Part shown: piece by piece, positions 25,346-33,935 of the stretch | Numbering within the stretch: position 1 is the stretch's first letter | How the letters are laid out: each line of letters starts with the position of its first letter | Origin: Nocardioides daejeonensis | Lineage (GTDB): Bacteria; Actinomycetota; Actinomycetes; Propionibacteriales; Nocardioidaceae | Direction: 5' to 3' | Length of the DNA: 64,000 bases | Assembly (NCBI RefSeq): GCF_003194585.1 | Contig: NZ_QHKZ01000005.1 | Span: forward strand, 124,001 to 188,000 | Program-made: the position numbers and the translations under genes | The notes under the pieces: generated by a model | Seen by the model: the letters and a program-made list of their open reading frames with translations, nothing else | Told to the model about the DNA's origin: nothing | Databases searched by the model: none

Positions 25346-26434
25346 TTGAAGTTCGGAATCATGAACCTGTTCCCGGTGGCCGAGGGAGGCTCGGACAACC
25401 AGGTCCTGCGGGACACCTTGGACGAGATCCAGCTCGCCGACGAGCTCGGCTTCGACTCGGTCTGGCTTGCCGAGCACCACTTCTCGAAGTACGGGATCCT
25501 CGGCAGTCCGCTCAACTTCGGCATGGCGGTCGCGGAGCGGACCAAGCAGATCACCATCGGTACGGCGGTGCTGGTGATCCCTCTGCACAACCCGCTACGT
25601 CTCGCCGAGGACATCGCCGCCCTCGACGTGCTCTCGCAGGGTCGCGTGACGATCGGGGTCGGACGCGGCTACGCCCCGGTCGAGTTCGCCGGCTTCCAGG
25701 TCCCGCTGGCGGAGTCCAAGGCGCGCTACCGCGAGACGCTGGAGATCGTCCGGCTGGCGCTGAGCCAGGAGAACTTCTCCTACCACGGCGAGTTCTATCA
25801 GTACGACTCGATCACCACCTATCCGCGACCGCACACCCCGGGCGGCCCGAAGATCCTGCAGGGGACCGTCTCGCCGGAGAACTTCACCGAGCGCGGGCGG
25901 ATCGGCGACCCCATCATCACCTCGCCGAACTTCACGCCCCTGGGCCTGATGAAGAAGAACTTCGACCTCTACCGTTCGGCCATGGAGGAGAACGGGCACG
26001 ACCTGGCCGGGATCGACCTGCCGTTCATGCAGCAGGTCTGGTGCGGCGACAGCCAGCAGGGGTTGACCGACGCGGCCCAGGCGGCGCTCAACTACTACCG
26101 ATCCGTGGGCAAGGTCATCCCCGGCTCGAGCGAGGCCGTCGAGCAGGAGCGGAGCTACTACGAGGCCGTCGCCAAGAACATCAACCTGCTCACCCTGGAG
26201 CAGACGTTGACGCACGGCGGCAACTTCGGCTCCGCCCAGCAGGTCATCGAGACGATCGAGATGCTCGGCGAACAGCTCGGCATCAACCACTACATCGGTT
26301 GGTTGCGGATTCCGACGCTGGAGCGCAAGGAGGCGCTGCGGTCGATGGAGGAGTTCGCGACCAAGGTCATCCCGCACTTCCGGGCCAAGGAGGCCGCTGA
26401 GGGCAACGCGTCGGTGGGAGCGGTGGCGGGGTGA
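25346..26434 (+). CDS. Luciferase-like (LLM class) flavin-dependent oxidoreductase
   Basis: 362 residues with the luciferase-family TIM-barrel pattern: KFGIMNLFPVAEGG, ELGFDSVWLAEHHFSKYGI, ITIGTAVLVIPLHNPLRLAEDIAALDVLSQGRVTIGVGRGY. The EHHF and GRGY motifs are flavin and substrate contacts. The start is TTG at 25346: AAAGGAG at 25333-25339 is correctly spaced and relatives begin with KFGI. Enzymes of this group use reduced FMN and oxygen, or F420, for monooxygenation or hydride transfer. It is the first of four LLM genes in an operon with a synthetase and crotonase-fold proteins. Confidence 0.9.
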   Translation: MKFGIMNLFPVAEGGSDNQVLRDTLDEIQLADELGFDSVWLAEHHFSKYGILGSPLNFGMAVAERTKQITIGTAVLVIPLHNPLRLAEDIAALDVLSQGRVTIGVGRGYAPVEFAGFQVPLAESKARYRETLEIVRLALSQENFSYHGEFYQYDSITTYPRPHTPGGPKILQGTVSPENFTERGRIGDPIITSPNFTPLGLMKKNFDLYRSAMEENGHDLAGIDLPFMQQVWCGDSQQGLTDAAQAALNYYRSVGKVIPGSSEAVEQERSYYEAVAKNINLLTLEQTLTHGGNFGSAQQVIETIEMLGEQLGINHYIGWLRIPTLERKEALRSMEEFATKVIPHFRAKEAAEGNASVGAVAG

Positions 26435-27438
26435 AGACGAGCCTCTTCCTCAGCGCCCAGTTCGATCCGGGCACGGAGATCGCCGACGGCATCGACGGGG
26501 TCTTGGCGCAGGCGGTCGCGGCCGAGCAGGGTGGCTTCCACACGCTCTTCCTCGGTCACCACTACCTCGCTCAGTCCGCGTTCCTCCAACCCATCCCGCT
26601 GGCCGGCTACCTGGCTCGAGCCACGACCGAGGTGCGGCTGGGCTTCGGAGTCCTGCTGGCGCCGCTGCTCAACCCGGTCGCGCTGGCCGAGGAGCTCGCC
26701 ACCCTCGACGTGCTGAGCGGTGGACGCCTGACCGTCGGCATGGGCGCCGGCTACCGCCGCAGGGAGACCGAGGCGTTCGGCGTCGAGTGGCCCGACCGGC
26801 TGAGCCGACTACGCGACTACGTCCCGATCCTGCGGCGGCTGTGGTCCGGTGAGACCCTCGATCTCCAGGGCACCTGGGGCACCGTTCCTGGTGCGGGCCT
26901 GGCTCTGCGACCGGTCCAGCCGGGCGGGCCGCCGCTGTGGATCGGTGCTTTCGCCGAGCCCGCCATCCGCCGGGCCGCCCGGCTCGGCTGTTCGTGGCTG
27001 ATCGGTCCGAAGGGAGCCGACGCCGAGGTGGCCGCGAACCTGGCGCTCTACCGGGAGACGCTCGTCGAGCACGGTCACAGCCTTGACCGCGCCTATCCGA
27101 TGAGCCGTGAGGCCTTCGTCGCCGACACCCATGAGGCGGCGGTCGCCGGGATCCGCCCGCATCTCCAGCGCCAGTACGCCGGCTACAAGTCCTGGGACGA
27201 CGCCCAGTCCATCGATCTCGACCGTTACATCGAGGAGGACTGCCTGGTCGGCACAGCCGAGGAGGTCGTCGCCAAGCTCCGCCGCTGGGAGGCGGAACTC
27301 GGGATCACCGAGGTCGCGCTCCGACTCCAGTTCGTCGGGGCCAGCCAGGACGAGGCGATGGAGCAGATCGCCCGCTTCAGCGCCGACATCATTCCGGCGG
27401 TTGCCGGCGGCGCCCAGGCGGGAGGGGAGCACCGATGA
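26431..27438 (+). CDS. Luciferase-like (LLM class) flavin-dependent oxidoreductase
   Basis: 335 residues. Begins KTSLFLSAQFDPGTEIADG, then LFLGHHYLAQSAFLQPIPLAGYLARATTEVRLGFGVLLAPLLNPVALAEELATLDVLSGGRLTVGMGAGY. The barrel and the GAGYRR motif are intact. The GTG start at 26431 overlaps the upstream stop (GTGA) and the stop overlaps the next synthetase. It probably works on a later or alternative intermediate than the first LLM enzyme, because the two differ considerably in sequence. Confidence 0.9.
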   Translation: MKTSLFLSAQFDPGTEIADGIDGVLAQAVAAEQGGFHTLFLGHHYLAQSAFLQPIPLAGYLARATTEVRLGFGVLLAPLLNPVALAEELATLDVLSGGRLTVGMGAGYRRRETEAFGVEWPDRLSRLRDYVPILRRLWSGETLDLQGTWGTVPGAGLALRPVQPGGPPLWIGAFAEPAIRRAARLGCSWLIGPKGADAEVAANLALYRETLVEHGHSLDRAYPMSREAFVADTHEAAVAGIRPHLQRQYAGYKSWDDAQSIDLDRYIEEDCLVGTAEEVVAKLRRWEAELGITEVALRLQFVGASQDEAMEQIARFSADIIPAVAGGAQAGGEHR

Positions 27439-28973
27439 ATCCCAACCTGGGCACCATCCTCGAGACCCGTGCGTCCGAACAGCCGAGCCTGCCCGGCTTG
27501 TTCGATCAGGAGGGAAACAGCCTTACCTTCGCCGAGGCCGACCGCCTCGCCGGGGGGATCGCCATCGCGCTCCGCGAGGCAGGGGTACGCCGCGGGGACC
27601 GGGTGGCGGCGTACGTCACCAACGGCCCCGAGGTGGCGCTGTTGCTGTTCGGCGCGTGGAAGATCGGGGCTATCCCGGTCACGATCAGCAGCCTCTACAA
27701 CGAGCACGAGCTAGCGGAGTCGCTGCAGAAGACCGAGCCGGTGCTGCTGCTCGTCGACGACGCGAAGCCCGGCGTCGTGGCGAAGGTCCGCGGCCAGGTC
27801 CCCATCCGGGTGGTCGCGGGCGTAGTCGACGGCGTGGAGCCTCTCGACTGGCGACACCCCGCGGCACTGTCGTCGATCGAGGTCGCTGCGGACGACGAGG
27901 CCTGCATCCTCTTCACCGGAGGCACTAGTGGACGACCCAAGGCGGTCAGCGTCACCCATGGCGGCATTCGCGACTCGCTTGCTCGCCTCTCTCGCGTCTC
28001 CACCGGCAGCGCCGACGCCGGCACGGTGCATGCGGAGGCCGCGCCCAACCTGATCGCCCTGCCGCTCTTCCACAGCGGCGGTCAGCACTCGTTGCTCTTT
28101 GCTCTCCATGTCGGCCGCGGATGCGTCGTCTGGGAGCGGTTCAGCCTCGACCGGCTGCGCACTCTGCTGGAGCGGCACCGGTTCGACAATCTCTTCCTGC
28201 TGCCCACCATGCTCTTCGACATCGTCCACGCGGAAGAGTCGCTCCCGCTCGACCGGGTCAAGCACGTGCTGGTCGCGGGCCAGGCACTCAGCTGGACGGT
28301 GCGCAAGGCCTTCGAGGAGCGCTATCACGTGCCGATCCTGGTCAACTACGGATCGACCGAGTCGGGGCATATCGCCGGTTGGACCGGCCGTGACATGCGG
28401 GCCGGGCTCTGGAAGCCCGGCTCGGCAGGCAAGGTCTATCCGGGCGTCGAGCTGGAGATCCGGGACGACGACGGCCTGGCGCAGCCGGTCGGCGTGCACG
28501 GCGAGATCGTGGTTCGCTCGGAGATGACGCGCGGCTACGTCGACGACGCCGCAGCCTCCGCTGAGCTGGTCCGTGACGGATGGGTGCACACCGGCGACAT
28601 CGGCTACGTGGACGAGGACGGCGTGCTCTTCCTGGCTGGACGCAAGCGCGACATGATCAAGTGCGGAGGCTTCCAGGTCTGGCCCGAGGAGATCGAGGAC
28701 GAGCTGCGCACGCATCCCCTCGTGCACGACGTCCGCGTCGTCGGCACCCCCGACGACCGGCTCGGGGAGGTGCCGACGGCGCTGGTGGTCAGGGTCGCGG
28801 ACCCGACCGTCAGCGACACGGCACTCTCCGAGCTGCTGGTCGCCCACGCCCGTGATCGCCTCGCCCACTTCAAGACGCCGCGGCACATCGAGTTCGTGCC
28901 TGAGCTGGAGCGCAGCGAGGCGGGCAAGATCAAGCGCGGGGCACTGCCCGCGGGAGTCGGGGGCACCGCATGA
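27435..28973 (+). CDS. AMP-forming acyl-CoA synthetase with a variant phosphate loop
   Basis: 512 residues. The phosphate loop reads CILFTGGTSGRPKAVSVT rather than YTSGTTGxPKGV, a departure from the four other synthetases in this window. Remaining motifs are normal: LVNYGSTESGHIAGW, hinge GWVHTGDIGYVDEDGVLFLAGRKRDMIKCGGFQVWPEEIE, lysine in SEAGKIKRGAL. Likely still an acyl-CoA synthetase, possibly with unusual substrate preference. Starts with ATGA overlap and ends with ATGA overlap to the next LLM gene. Confidence 0.9.
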   Translation: MNPNLGTILETRASEQPSLPGLFDQEGNSLTFAEADRLAGGIAIALREAGVRRGDRVAAYVTNGPEVALLLFGAWKIGAIPVTISSLYNEHELAESLQKTEPVLLLVDDAKPGVVAKVRGQVPIRVVAGVVDGVEPLDWRHPAALSSIEVAADDEACILFTGGTSGRPKAVSVTHGGIRDSLARLSRVSTGSADAGTVHAEAAPNLIALPLFHSGGQHSLLFALHVGRGCVVWERFSLDRLRTLLERHRFDNLFLLPTMLFDIVHAEESLPLDRVKHVLVAGQALSWTVRKAFEERYHVPILVNYGSTESGHIAGWTGRDMRAGLWKPGSAGKVYPGVELEIRDDDGLAQPVGVHGEIVVRSEMTRGYVDDAAASAELVRDGWVHTGDIGYVDEDGVLFLAGRKRDMIKCGGFQVWPEEIEDELRTHPLVHDVRVVGTPDDRLGEVPTALVVRVADPTVSDTALSELLVAHARDRLAHFKTPRHIEFVPELERSEAGKIKRGALPAGVGGTA

Positions 28974-29956
28974 AGTTCGGCATCATGGCCTCACACCAGT
29001 ACCCGCACGACGAGGATCTCCGAACGCACCTCGATGCGCTCTTCGGCACGGTCGAGACCGCCGCGGAGCTTGGCTACGACTCGGTGTGGACCATCAACCA
29101 CTTCCTGTCCAACCTGGCCACTCCCCAGCCGATCTCGATGATGGGGGCGCTGATCCCGCGCACCGGCGACATGATGCTCGGCACGGGCATCCTGTTGATG
29201 CCCATGTTCCACCCGGTGCACATCGCGGAGGAGTTCGCCACCCTCGACCAGCTCTCGGGAGGCCGCGTGGTCCTCGGCGTCGGTGCGGGCTACCGGGAGA
29301 ACGAGCTCGCCGCCTTCGGCGTCGACGCCGACTCGAGGTTCCGCCGGCTCGACGAGTCGCTCCGGCTGATCCGTGCGCTGTGGTCGGGCGAGACCGTGAA
29401 CCACGACGGCGAGTTCTATCCGCTCACCGACGCTCGGATCGGGGTGCGTCCGCTCACCCCCGGCGGCCCCCCGATCTGGGTCGGTGCCGGCGGGAAGGTG
29501 GCGGTCCGGCGGGCGGCCCGGCTCGGCGATGCCTGGTATGCACCGGGCAACTCGCCGCGACCGACCTTCCTCCCGGATCACCTCGCCATCTTCGACGCCG
29601 AGCGGGAGCGTCTCGAGCTGCCGACCGACGGCATCGAGAGGCCCGTCGGGCTGGAGGTCTTCTGCGCGCCCACCACGGAGCAGGCTGTCGAACAGGGGCT
29701 CGCCTACGCCCGTGGAGAGTACGCGACCTATGCCGAGTACCCGGCGCTGCGTTGGCAACGGGACCGGTTCGACGAGCTGGTGGCCAACACGCTCCTGCTC
29801 GGGTCGCCCGAGATGCTCATCGAGCGGATCGGCGCGCTGCGCGACATGGGCTTCAACCACATCATCTTCCGGCCCGGCTGGCTCGGCATGCCACCGGAGA
29901 TGGTCCGCGCCTCGCTGAGGCTCTTCGCCCGCGAGGTCTTCCCGGCCTTCCGCTGA
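28970..29956 (+). CDS. Luciferase-like (LLM class) flavin-dependent oxidoreductase
   Basis: 328 residues. KFGIMASHQYPHDED, ELGYDSVWTINHFLSNLATPQPISMMGALIPRTGDMMLGTGILLMPMFHPVHIAEEFATLDQLSGGRVVLGVGAGY. Strongly similar in layout to the LLM gene at 31029 (both have HHYL or NHFL followed by STPQP or ATPQP), so the two are probably recent paralogues. ATG 28970 overlaps the synthetase stop. A 95-bp gap without recognisable signals follows. Confidence 0.9.
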   Translation: MKFGIMASHQYPHDEDLRTHLDALFGTVETAAELGYDSVWTINHFLSNLATPQPISMMGALIPRTGDMMLGTGILLMPMFHPVHIAEEFATLDQLSGGRVVLGVGAGYRENELAAFGVDADSRFRRLDESLRLIRALWSGETVNHDGEFYPLTDARIGVRPLTPGGPPIWVGAGGKVAVRRAARLGDAWYAPGNSPRPTFLPDHLAIFDAERERLELPTDGIERPVGLEVFCAPTTEQAVEQGLAYARGEYATYAEYPALRWQRDRFDELVANTLLLGSPEMLIERIGALRDMGFNHIIFRPGWLGMPPEMVRASLRLFAREVFPAFR

Positions 29957-30051
29957 CGACTCCCGTCGTCGGCTTCACGACCACACATCCACACGTCGGA
30001 CCGCGAGCTCCGTGGGACGTCGACGCGCAGTACCCACACGAGAGGAACATC

Positions 30052-31023
30052 ATGAAGAAGACCGAAGCAGAACTCCTGGAGCGCCAGTGGGATGCCGAGA
30101 ACATGGTGACCGACCAGGCGACCATCGAGAAGTACGTGACCTACGAGGTCGACGAGGAGCGTGCCGTCGCCACGATCTGCTTCGACCGGCCCGAGATGCT
30201 CAACGCGATCCCGGTTGCCGCCTTCGAGCGTGTGGGTGATCTGGTCCGCGAGGCAGAGTCCGACGATCGCGTGAAGGTGATCGTCTTCAAGGGCAACGGC
30301 GAGCACTTCGGAACCGGCGCCGATGCGGCCGAGCTCGGCCACTACATCGGCTACAAGTCCGGCACCGACAAGGCGTCACGTCGTCGCCCGGCCCAGCGCC
30401 AGCGGATCCTGCCGGACCGCAACGTGCTCAGCTCCGGGTTCACCCGGCCCATCATCGAGTCGCTCAAGGCGACGATCTGCCAGGTGCAGGGCTACTGCTA
30501 CGGCGGCCACTTCCAGATCGCCTTGTCGGCCGACATCGTGATCGCCACGCCCGACGCCAAGTTCACCCACCCCGCCTTCCGCTACCTCGGTCCGGCGCCG
30601 CAGGACATGTACCACTGGATCGAGAAGATGGGCCTGACGACCATGAAGGACGTCATGCTCACGATGCGCGCGATCGGTGCCGAGGAGGGCGAGCGCAAGG
30701 GTCTGGTCACCAAGGTCGTCGAGCGTGACGAGCTCGAGCAGTGGGTGTCCGACTACGCCGAGGCGATCGCGTTCATGCCGCTCGACTCGCTCATGATGGG
30801 CAAGTCGATGATGCAGGTGATCATGGAGGCCCGCGGCAAGGGCCTGGGCGCCATGACCGGTTGGGTCGGGCACGGCTGGGCCACCAATGTCTCCTTCGAG
30901 GAGGGGGACTGGAACTTCCTCAAGGAGCGTCGTACCCGCGGTGTCTCCGGCGCCCTGGCCGACCGTGACCAGCGGGTGGCACCCTACTTCCGGCTCAGCA
31001 ACACCCGCGCCGCACAGGACTGA
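30052..31023 (+). CDS. Enoyl-CoA hydratase/isomerase family protein, long form
   Basis: 323 residues, about 60 longer than ordinary crotonases because of extensions at both ends. Core: TICFDRPEMLNAIPVAAFE, first oxyanion segment GNGEHFGTGADAAELG and second VQGYCYGGHFQIALSADIVIATPDA. At the catalytic-acid position it reads HPAFRYLGPAPQDMYHW, without the EVxxG glutamate, so it may be a hydrolase or lyase-type crotonase instead of a hydratase. ATG 30052 follows AGAGGAACATC. It sits between two paralogous LLM genes; 5 bp separate it from the next. Confidence 0.87.
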   Translation: MKKTEAELLERQWDAENMVTDQATIEKYVTYEVDEERAVATICFDRPEMLNAIPVAAFERVGDLVREAESDDRVKVIVFKGNGEHFGTGADAAELGHYIGYKSGTDKASRRRPAQRQRILPDRNVLSSGFTRPIIESLKATICQVQGYCYGGHFQIALSADIVIATPDAKFTHPAFRYLGPAPQDMYHWIEKMGLTTMKDVMLTMRAIGAEEGERKGLVTKVVERDELEQWVSDYAEAIAFMPLDSLMMGKSMMQVIMEARGKGLGAMTGWVGHGWATNVSFEEGDWNFLKERRTRGVSGALADRDQRVAPYFRLSNTRAAQD

Positions 31024-31028
31024 CCGGC

Positions 31029-32012
31029 GTGAAGTTCGGAATCCTGCTCGACCACCAGTACGAGCGTGGCGATGATCTCGGACGCCGCACCGGTGAGTTG
31101 GTCGAGCTCACCCAGCATGTACGCGACCTCGGCTTCGACTCGCTCTTCGGCATCCACCACTACCTGTCGTCGTTGAGTACGCCGCAGCCGCTGCCGTTGC
31201 TCTCCAGGCTGATCGAGCACACCGGCGAGATGCAGATCGGCACGGGCATCCTGATCCTTCCGCTGGGTCACCCGGTGCACTGGGCCGAGGAGATCGCGAC
31301 CATCGACCAGATGTCCGGCGGACGCTTCGTGCTCGGCGTCGGCTCGGGGTACCGCGAAGATGAGTTCCAGTCGTTCGGGATCGAGCGACGCACGCGCGTC
31401 TCCCGGATGAACGAGTCGCTCGAGGTCATGCGGAAGCTGTGGAGCGGTGAGCCGGTGCACCACCGGGGCAAGCACTTCGAGCTCGACGGCGTGCAGTGCA
31501 GCGTGCTTCCTGCGCAGGAGGGCGGCCCGGAGGTCTGGGTCGGTGCCAACGGCCCGATCGGGATCAAGCGGATCGCCGGCCAGGGTCTGCCCTGGCTGGC
31601 GCCGAGCAACGTACGGCGCAACTGGGCGGTCGGCAACCTGACCGACTACCGCCAGCACCTGCGCGAGGCCGGGCACGACGAGACAGGCATGACCTTCCCG
31701 ATCCACCGCGACCTCTGCGTGGCCGACTCGTTCGAGGAGGCCTTCGAGATCGCCGGCGAGCCGGTCCGGCGCTCGTACGACGAGTACGTGCAGTACGGCA
31801 TGGACTACTTCGAGACGCAGTGGGAGGGCATCAAGCACAAGGCGCTCTTCTTCGGCTCGCCCGACGACATCACGGCGAAGATCCAGGACTTCTCCGATGC
31901 CGGCTACAACCACTTCGTCTTCCGGGTGCAGTGGCTGGGGCTGCCGATCGAGCGGTCGATGGAAATCCTGGAGAGGTTCGCTCGCGAGGTCATGCCGAGG
32001 TTCCGCGCATGA
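31029..32012 (+). CDS. Luciferase-like (LLM class) flavin-dependent oxidoreductase
   Basis: 327 residues starting at GTG. KFGILLDHQYERGDD, DLGFDSLFGIHHYLSSLSTPQPLPLLSRLIEHTGEMQIGTGILILPLGHPVHWAEEIATIDQMSGGRFVLGVGSGY. The GSGYRE motif closes the active-site region. It is the last LLM gene of the operon; its stop overlaps the VOC gene at 32009 (ATGA). The paralogue at 28970 suggests a pair acting on similar substrates or forming a heteromer, as LuxA/LuxB do; this is inference. Confidence 0.9.
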   Translation: MKFGILLDHQYERGDDLGRRTGELVELTQHVRDLGFDSLFGIHHYLSSLSTPQPLPLLSRLIEHTGEMQIGTGILILPLGHPVHWAEEIATIDQMSGGRFVLGVGSGYREDEFQSFGIERRTRVSRMNESLEVMRKLWSGEPVHHRGKHFELDGVQCSVLPAQEGGPEVWVGANGPIGIKRIAGQGLPWLAPSNVRRNWAVGNLTDYRQHLREAGHDETGMTFPIHRDLCVADSFEEAFEIAGEPVRRSYDEYVQYGMDYFETQWEGIKHKALFFGSPDDITAKIQDFSDAGYNHFVFRVQWLGLPIERSMEILERFAREVMPRFRA

Positions 32013-32347
32013 AGATCGGACACGTCATCGTGCCGGTGACCGACCTCGATGCGGCGACCCGGTTCTACGTAGAACGCCTCGGGCTGGAGGCGCGCTTCCG
32101 CGACGGCGACCGCTACGCCGCCGTCGGCGACGGATCGGTGACCCTGGGCCTCGCCGCCCCGGTCGAGCAGCCGGTCGCGGACCGAGTGGTCCTCTCGTTC
32201 CAGGTCGACTCCCTCGATGCCTTCATGGAGGCCTGGACGGCGGAGGGTGAGCAGTTGGGTGAGATCGTCGAGGGGGGCCACGAGCGGAAGCTGACCGTGC
32301 ACGACCCCTTCGGCAACCCTGTCGTGGTCTACGAGCGGACCGGCTGA
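32009..32347 (+). CDS. Small VOC-family (glyoxalase-like) protein
   Basis: 112 residues, a single VOC module: KIGHVIVPVTDLDAATRFYVERLGLEARFRDGDRYAAV, then LTVHDPFGNPVVVYERT at the end. Candidate metal ligands His5 and the final Glu are present. It is tightly coupled to its neighbours (ATGA at the start, TGATG at the end). It could be an epimerase or dioxygenase for the pathway, or a binding protein; nothing more specific is visible. Confidence 0.83.
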   Translation: MKIGHVIVPVTDLDAATRFYVERLGLEARFRDGDRYAAVGDGSVTLGLAAPVEQPVADRVVLSFQVDSLDAFMEAWTAEGEQLGEIVEGGHERKLTVHDPFGNPVVVYERTG

Positions 32348-33144
32348 TGGGAGCCGAACCGGTGCTGCTCGTGGAGCGCGCACGGGGTCTTGCGCGGGTG
32401 ACCCTCAACCGCGCTGCCCATGGAAACGCCCTGGACACGGCGTTGAAGGACGCCTTGGTCGCCGAGCTCACGGCGATCGCGGCGGACGACGGAGTTCGCG
32501 CCGTGCTGCTCTCGGGTGCCGGCCCGGTCTTCTGTGTCGGGCAGGACCTGGGCGAACTCGCCGGAACCCTCCGAGACGCGCCTGAGCGGGCTTCGGAGAC
32601 GGTCGAGCTCCACTTCAGCCCGATCACCCGACTGCTGGCGACCATGCCGAAGCCGGTGGTGGCCGCCGTGCACGGCACCTGTGTGGGTGCGGGCCTCGGC
32701 TTCGCGCTGGCCTGTGACCTCCAGGTCTGGGGCAGCGGAGTGACGCTCGGGACGGCCTTCTCCAAGGTCGGACTGACCTGCGACTCCGGCGTCTCGCTCA
32801 CGCTTCCCGCGCTCGTCGGCCCGGCGCGCGCTCGCGAGCTGCTGCTGCTCGCCCGGAGCTTCACACCTGACGAGGCCGTCGGCTGGGGCTTCGCGGGTCC
32901 GGTGGTGCCTCAGGAGGAGGTGACTGCCGTCGCCCTCGCCCTGGCAGAGCAGCTGGCGACCGGTCCGACGCTCGCCTACGCCTCCACGAAGCGCCTGCTC
33001 GGGCTGGCGAGTGCCGGGCTGCCGTTGGACGACGTGCTGGCAGCCGAGGGCGTGGAGCAGGCACGATGTGGTCGCTCCGCCGATCATGCGCACGCCGTGG
33101 AGTCGTTCCTGGCGAAGCGTGAGCCGGTCTTCAGCGGGCGTTAG
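32347..33144 (+). CDS. Enoyl-CoA hydratase/isomerase family protein
   Basis: 265 residues. Crotonase pattern with LARVTLNRAAHGNALDTAL, first oxyanion segment LSGAGPVFCVGQDLGELAG and second AAVHGTCVGAGLGFALACDLQVWGSGVTLGTAFSKVGL. The position of the usual second glutamate reads TCDSGVS, carrying Asp. C-terminal region lists GRSADHAHAVESFLAKREPVFSGR, normal for the family. Last gene of the plus-strand monooxygenase operon; a 41-bp gap precedes the nitroreductase gene. Confidence 0.88.
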   Translation: MGAEPVLLVERARGLARVTLNRAAHGNALDTALKDALVAELTAIAADDGVRAVLLSGAGPVFCVGQDLGELAGTLRDAPERASETVELHFSPITRLLATMPKPVVAAVHGTCVGAGLGFALACDLQVWGSGVTLGTAFSKVGLTCDSGVSLTLPALVGPARARELLLLARSFTPDEAVGWGFAGPVVPQEEVTAVALALAEQLATGPTLAYASTKRLLGLASAGLPLDDVLAAEGVEQARCGRSADHAHAVESFLAKREPVFSGR

Positions 33145-33185
33145 GCCGGCGACGCGGATGATGAGTTCACGACGGGAGAGCGCCC

Positions 33186-33935
33186 ATGGCTGCTGAGGGA
33201 CGTCAGATCCTCACCGATCTCAATCAGGTGCTCACGACGACCCGAGCCGTTCGCATGCGACTCGACTACGACCGGCCCGTCCCGCTCGACGTGGTGGGTG
33301 AATGCCTGCAACTCGCGTTGCAGGCACCGACGGCTGGTGGAGCCGAGGACTGGCGATGGCTGGTGATCGCCGATCCCGAGCTCAAGGAGGAGCTCGGCCG
33401 ACTCTATTTCGCAGGTTACGACGAGCACGTGTACCGGCCACTCCATGGTGAGCGCGGCGCACAGGACCCGGTGGTTGCCGGCCGACTCGGCGGCGTCCAG
33501 GCGGATGGGTCGCTCTCACGGCGTACACAACGGATCCTCGAAGGTGCGGACCACCTGGCTCGCAACATCGGTCGGGCGCCGTACCTGGTGATCCCGTGCG
33601 CAACGCGCCCCGACCCTGCCCAGGGCGGAGCGGGGAGCTCGTCGGGGCTCTACGGGTCGATGTATCCGGCGATCTGGCAGTTCAACCTGGCGTTGCGTGC
33701 GCGGGGCCTCGGCACCTGCTTCACCTCGTTGCATCTGCACCACGCCGACGCGGCGGCGAAGCTGCTCGGCCTGCCCGACGAGGCGGTGCAGATCACCATG
33801 CTTCCCGTCGCCTACACGCTCGGCACGGAGTTCAAGGTCGCGACTCGCAAACCGGTCGACGAGGTCGCCTATCTCGATCGATGGGGCTCATCGCTTCCGT
33901 ATCGGGAACGGCCCTTTCCTCTCGGTCCGGCCTGA
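33186..33935 (+). CDS. Nitroreductase family protein (FMN-dependent)
   Basis: 249 residues. The family pattern is present: TTRAVRMRLDYDRPVPLDVVGECLQLALQAPTAGGAEDWRWLVI (RxxR-like FMN phosphate contacts) and, later, SMYPAIWQFNLALRARGLGTCFTSLH. The family reduces nitro groups, enones or flavins with NAD(P)H; a member could desaturate or reduce an intermediate here. ATG 33186 follows GGGAGAGCGCCC. It overlaps the convergent gene at 33888 by 48 bp at the 3' ends. It may belong to the catabolic operon or be separate. Confidence 0.87.
   Translation: MAAEGRQILTDLNQVLTTTRAVRMRLDYDRPVPLDVVGECLQLALQAPTAGGAEDWRWLVIADPELKEELGRLYFAGYDEHVYRPLHGERGAQDPVVAGRLGGVQADGSLSRRTQRILEGADHLARNIGRAPYLVIPCATRPDPAQGGAGSSSGLYGSMYPAIWQFNLALRARGLGTCFTSLHLHHADAAAKLLGLPDEAVQITMLPVAYTLGTEFKVATRKPVDEVAYLDRWGSSLPYRERPFPLGPA

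Noticed and set aside
1..33144. Cholesterol or bile-acid degradation cluster
   Set aside because: Paired FadE-type and SCP-x/DUF35 genes are suggestive, but no ring-degradation genes (kstD, hsaABCD, kshAB), no mce importer and no KstR-type sites are visible.
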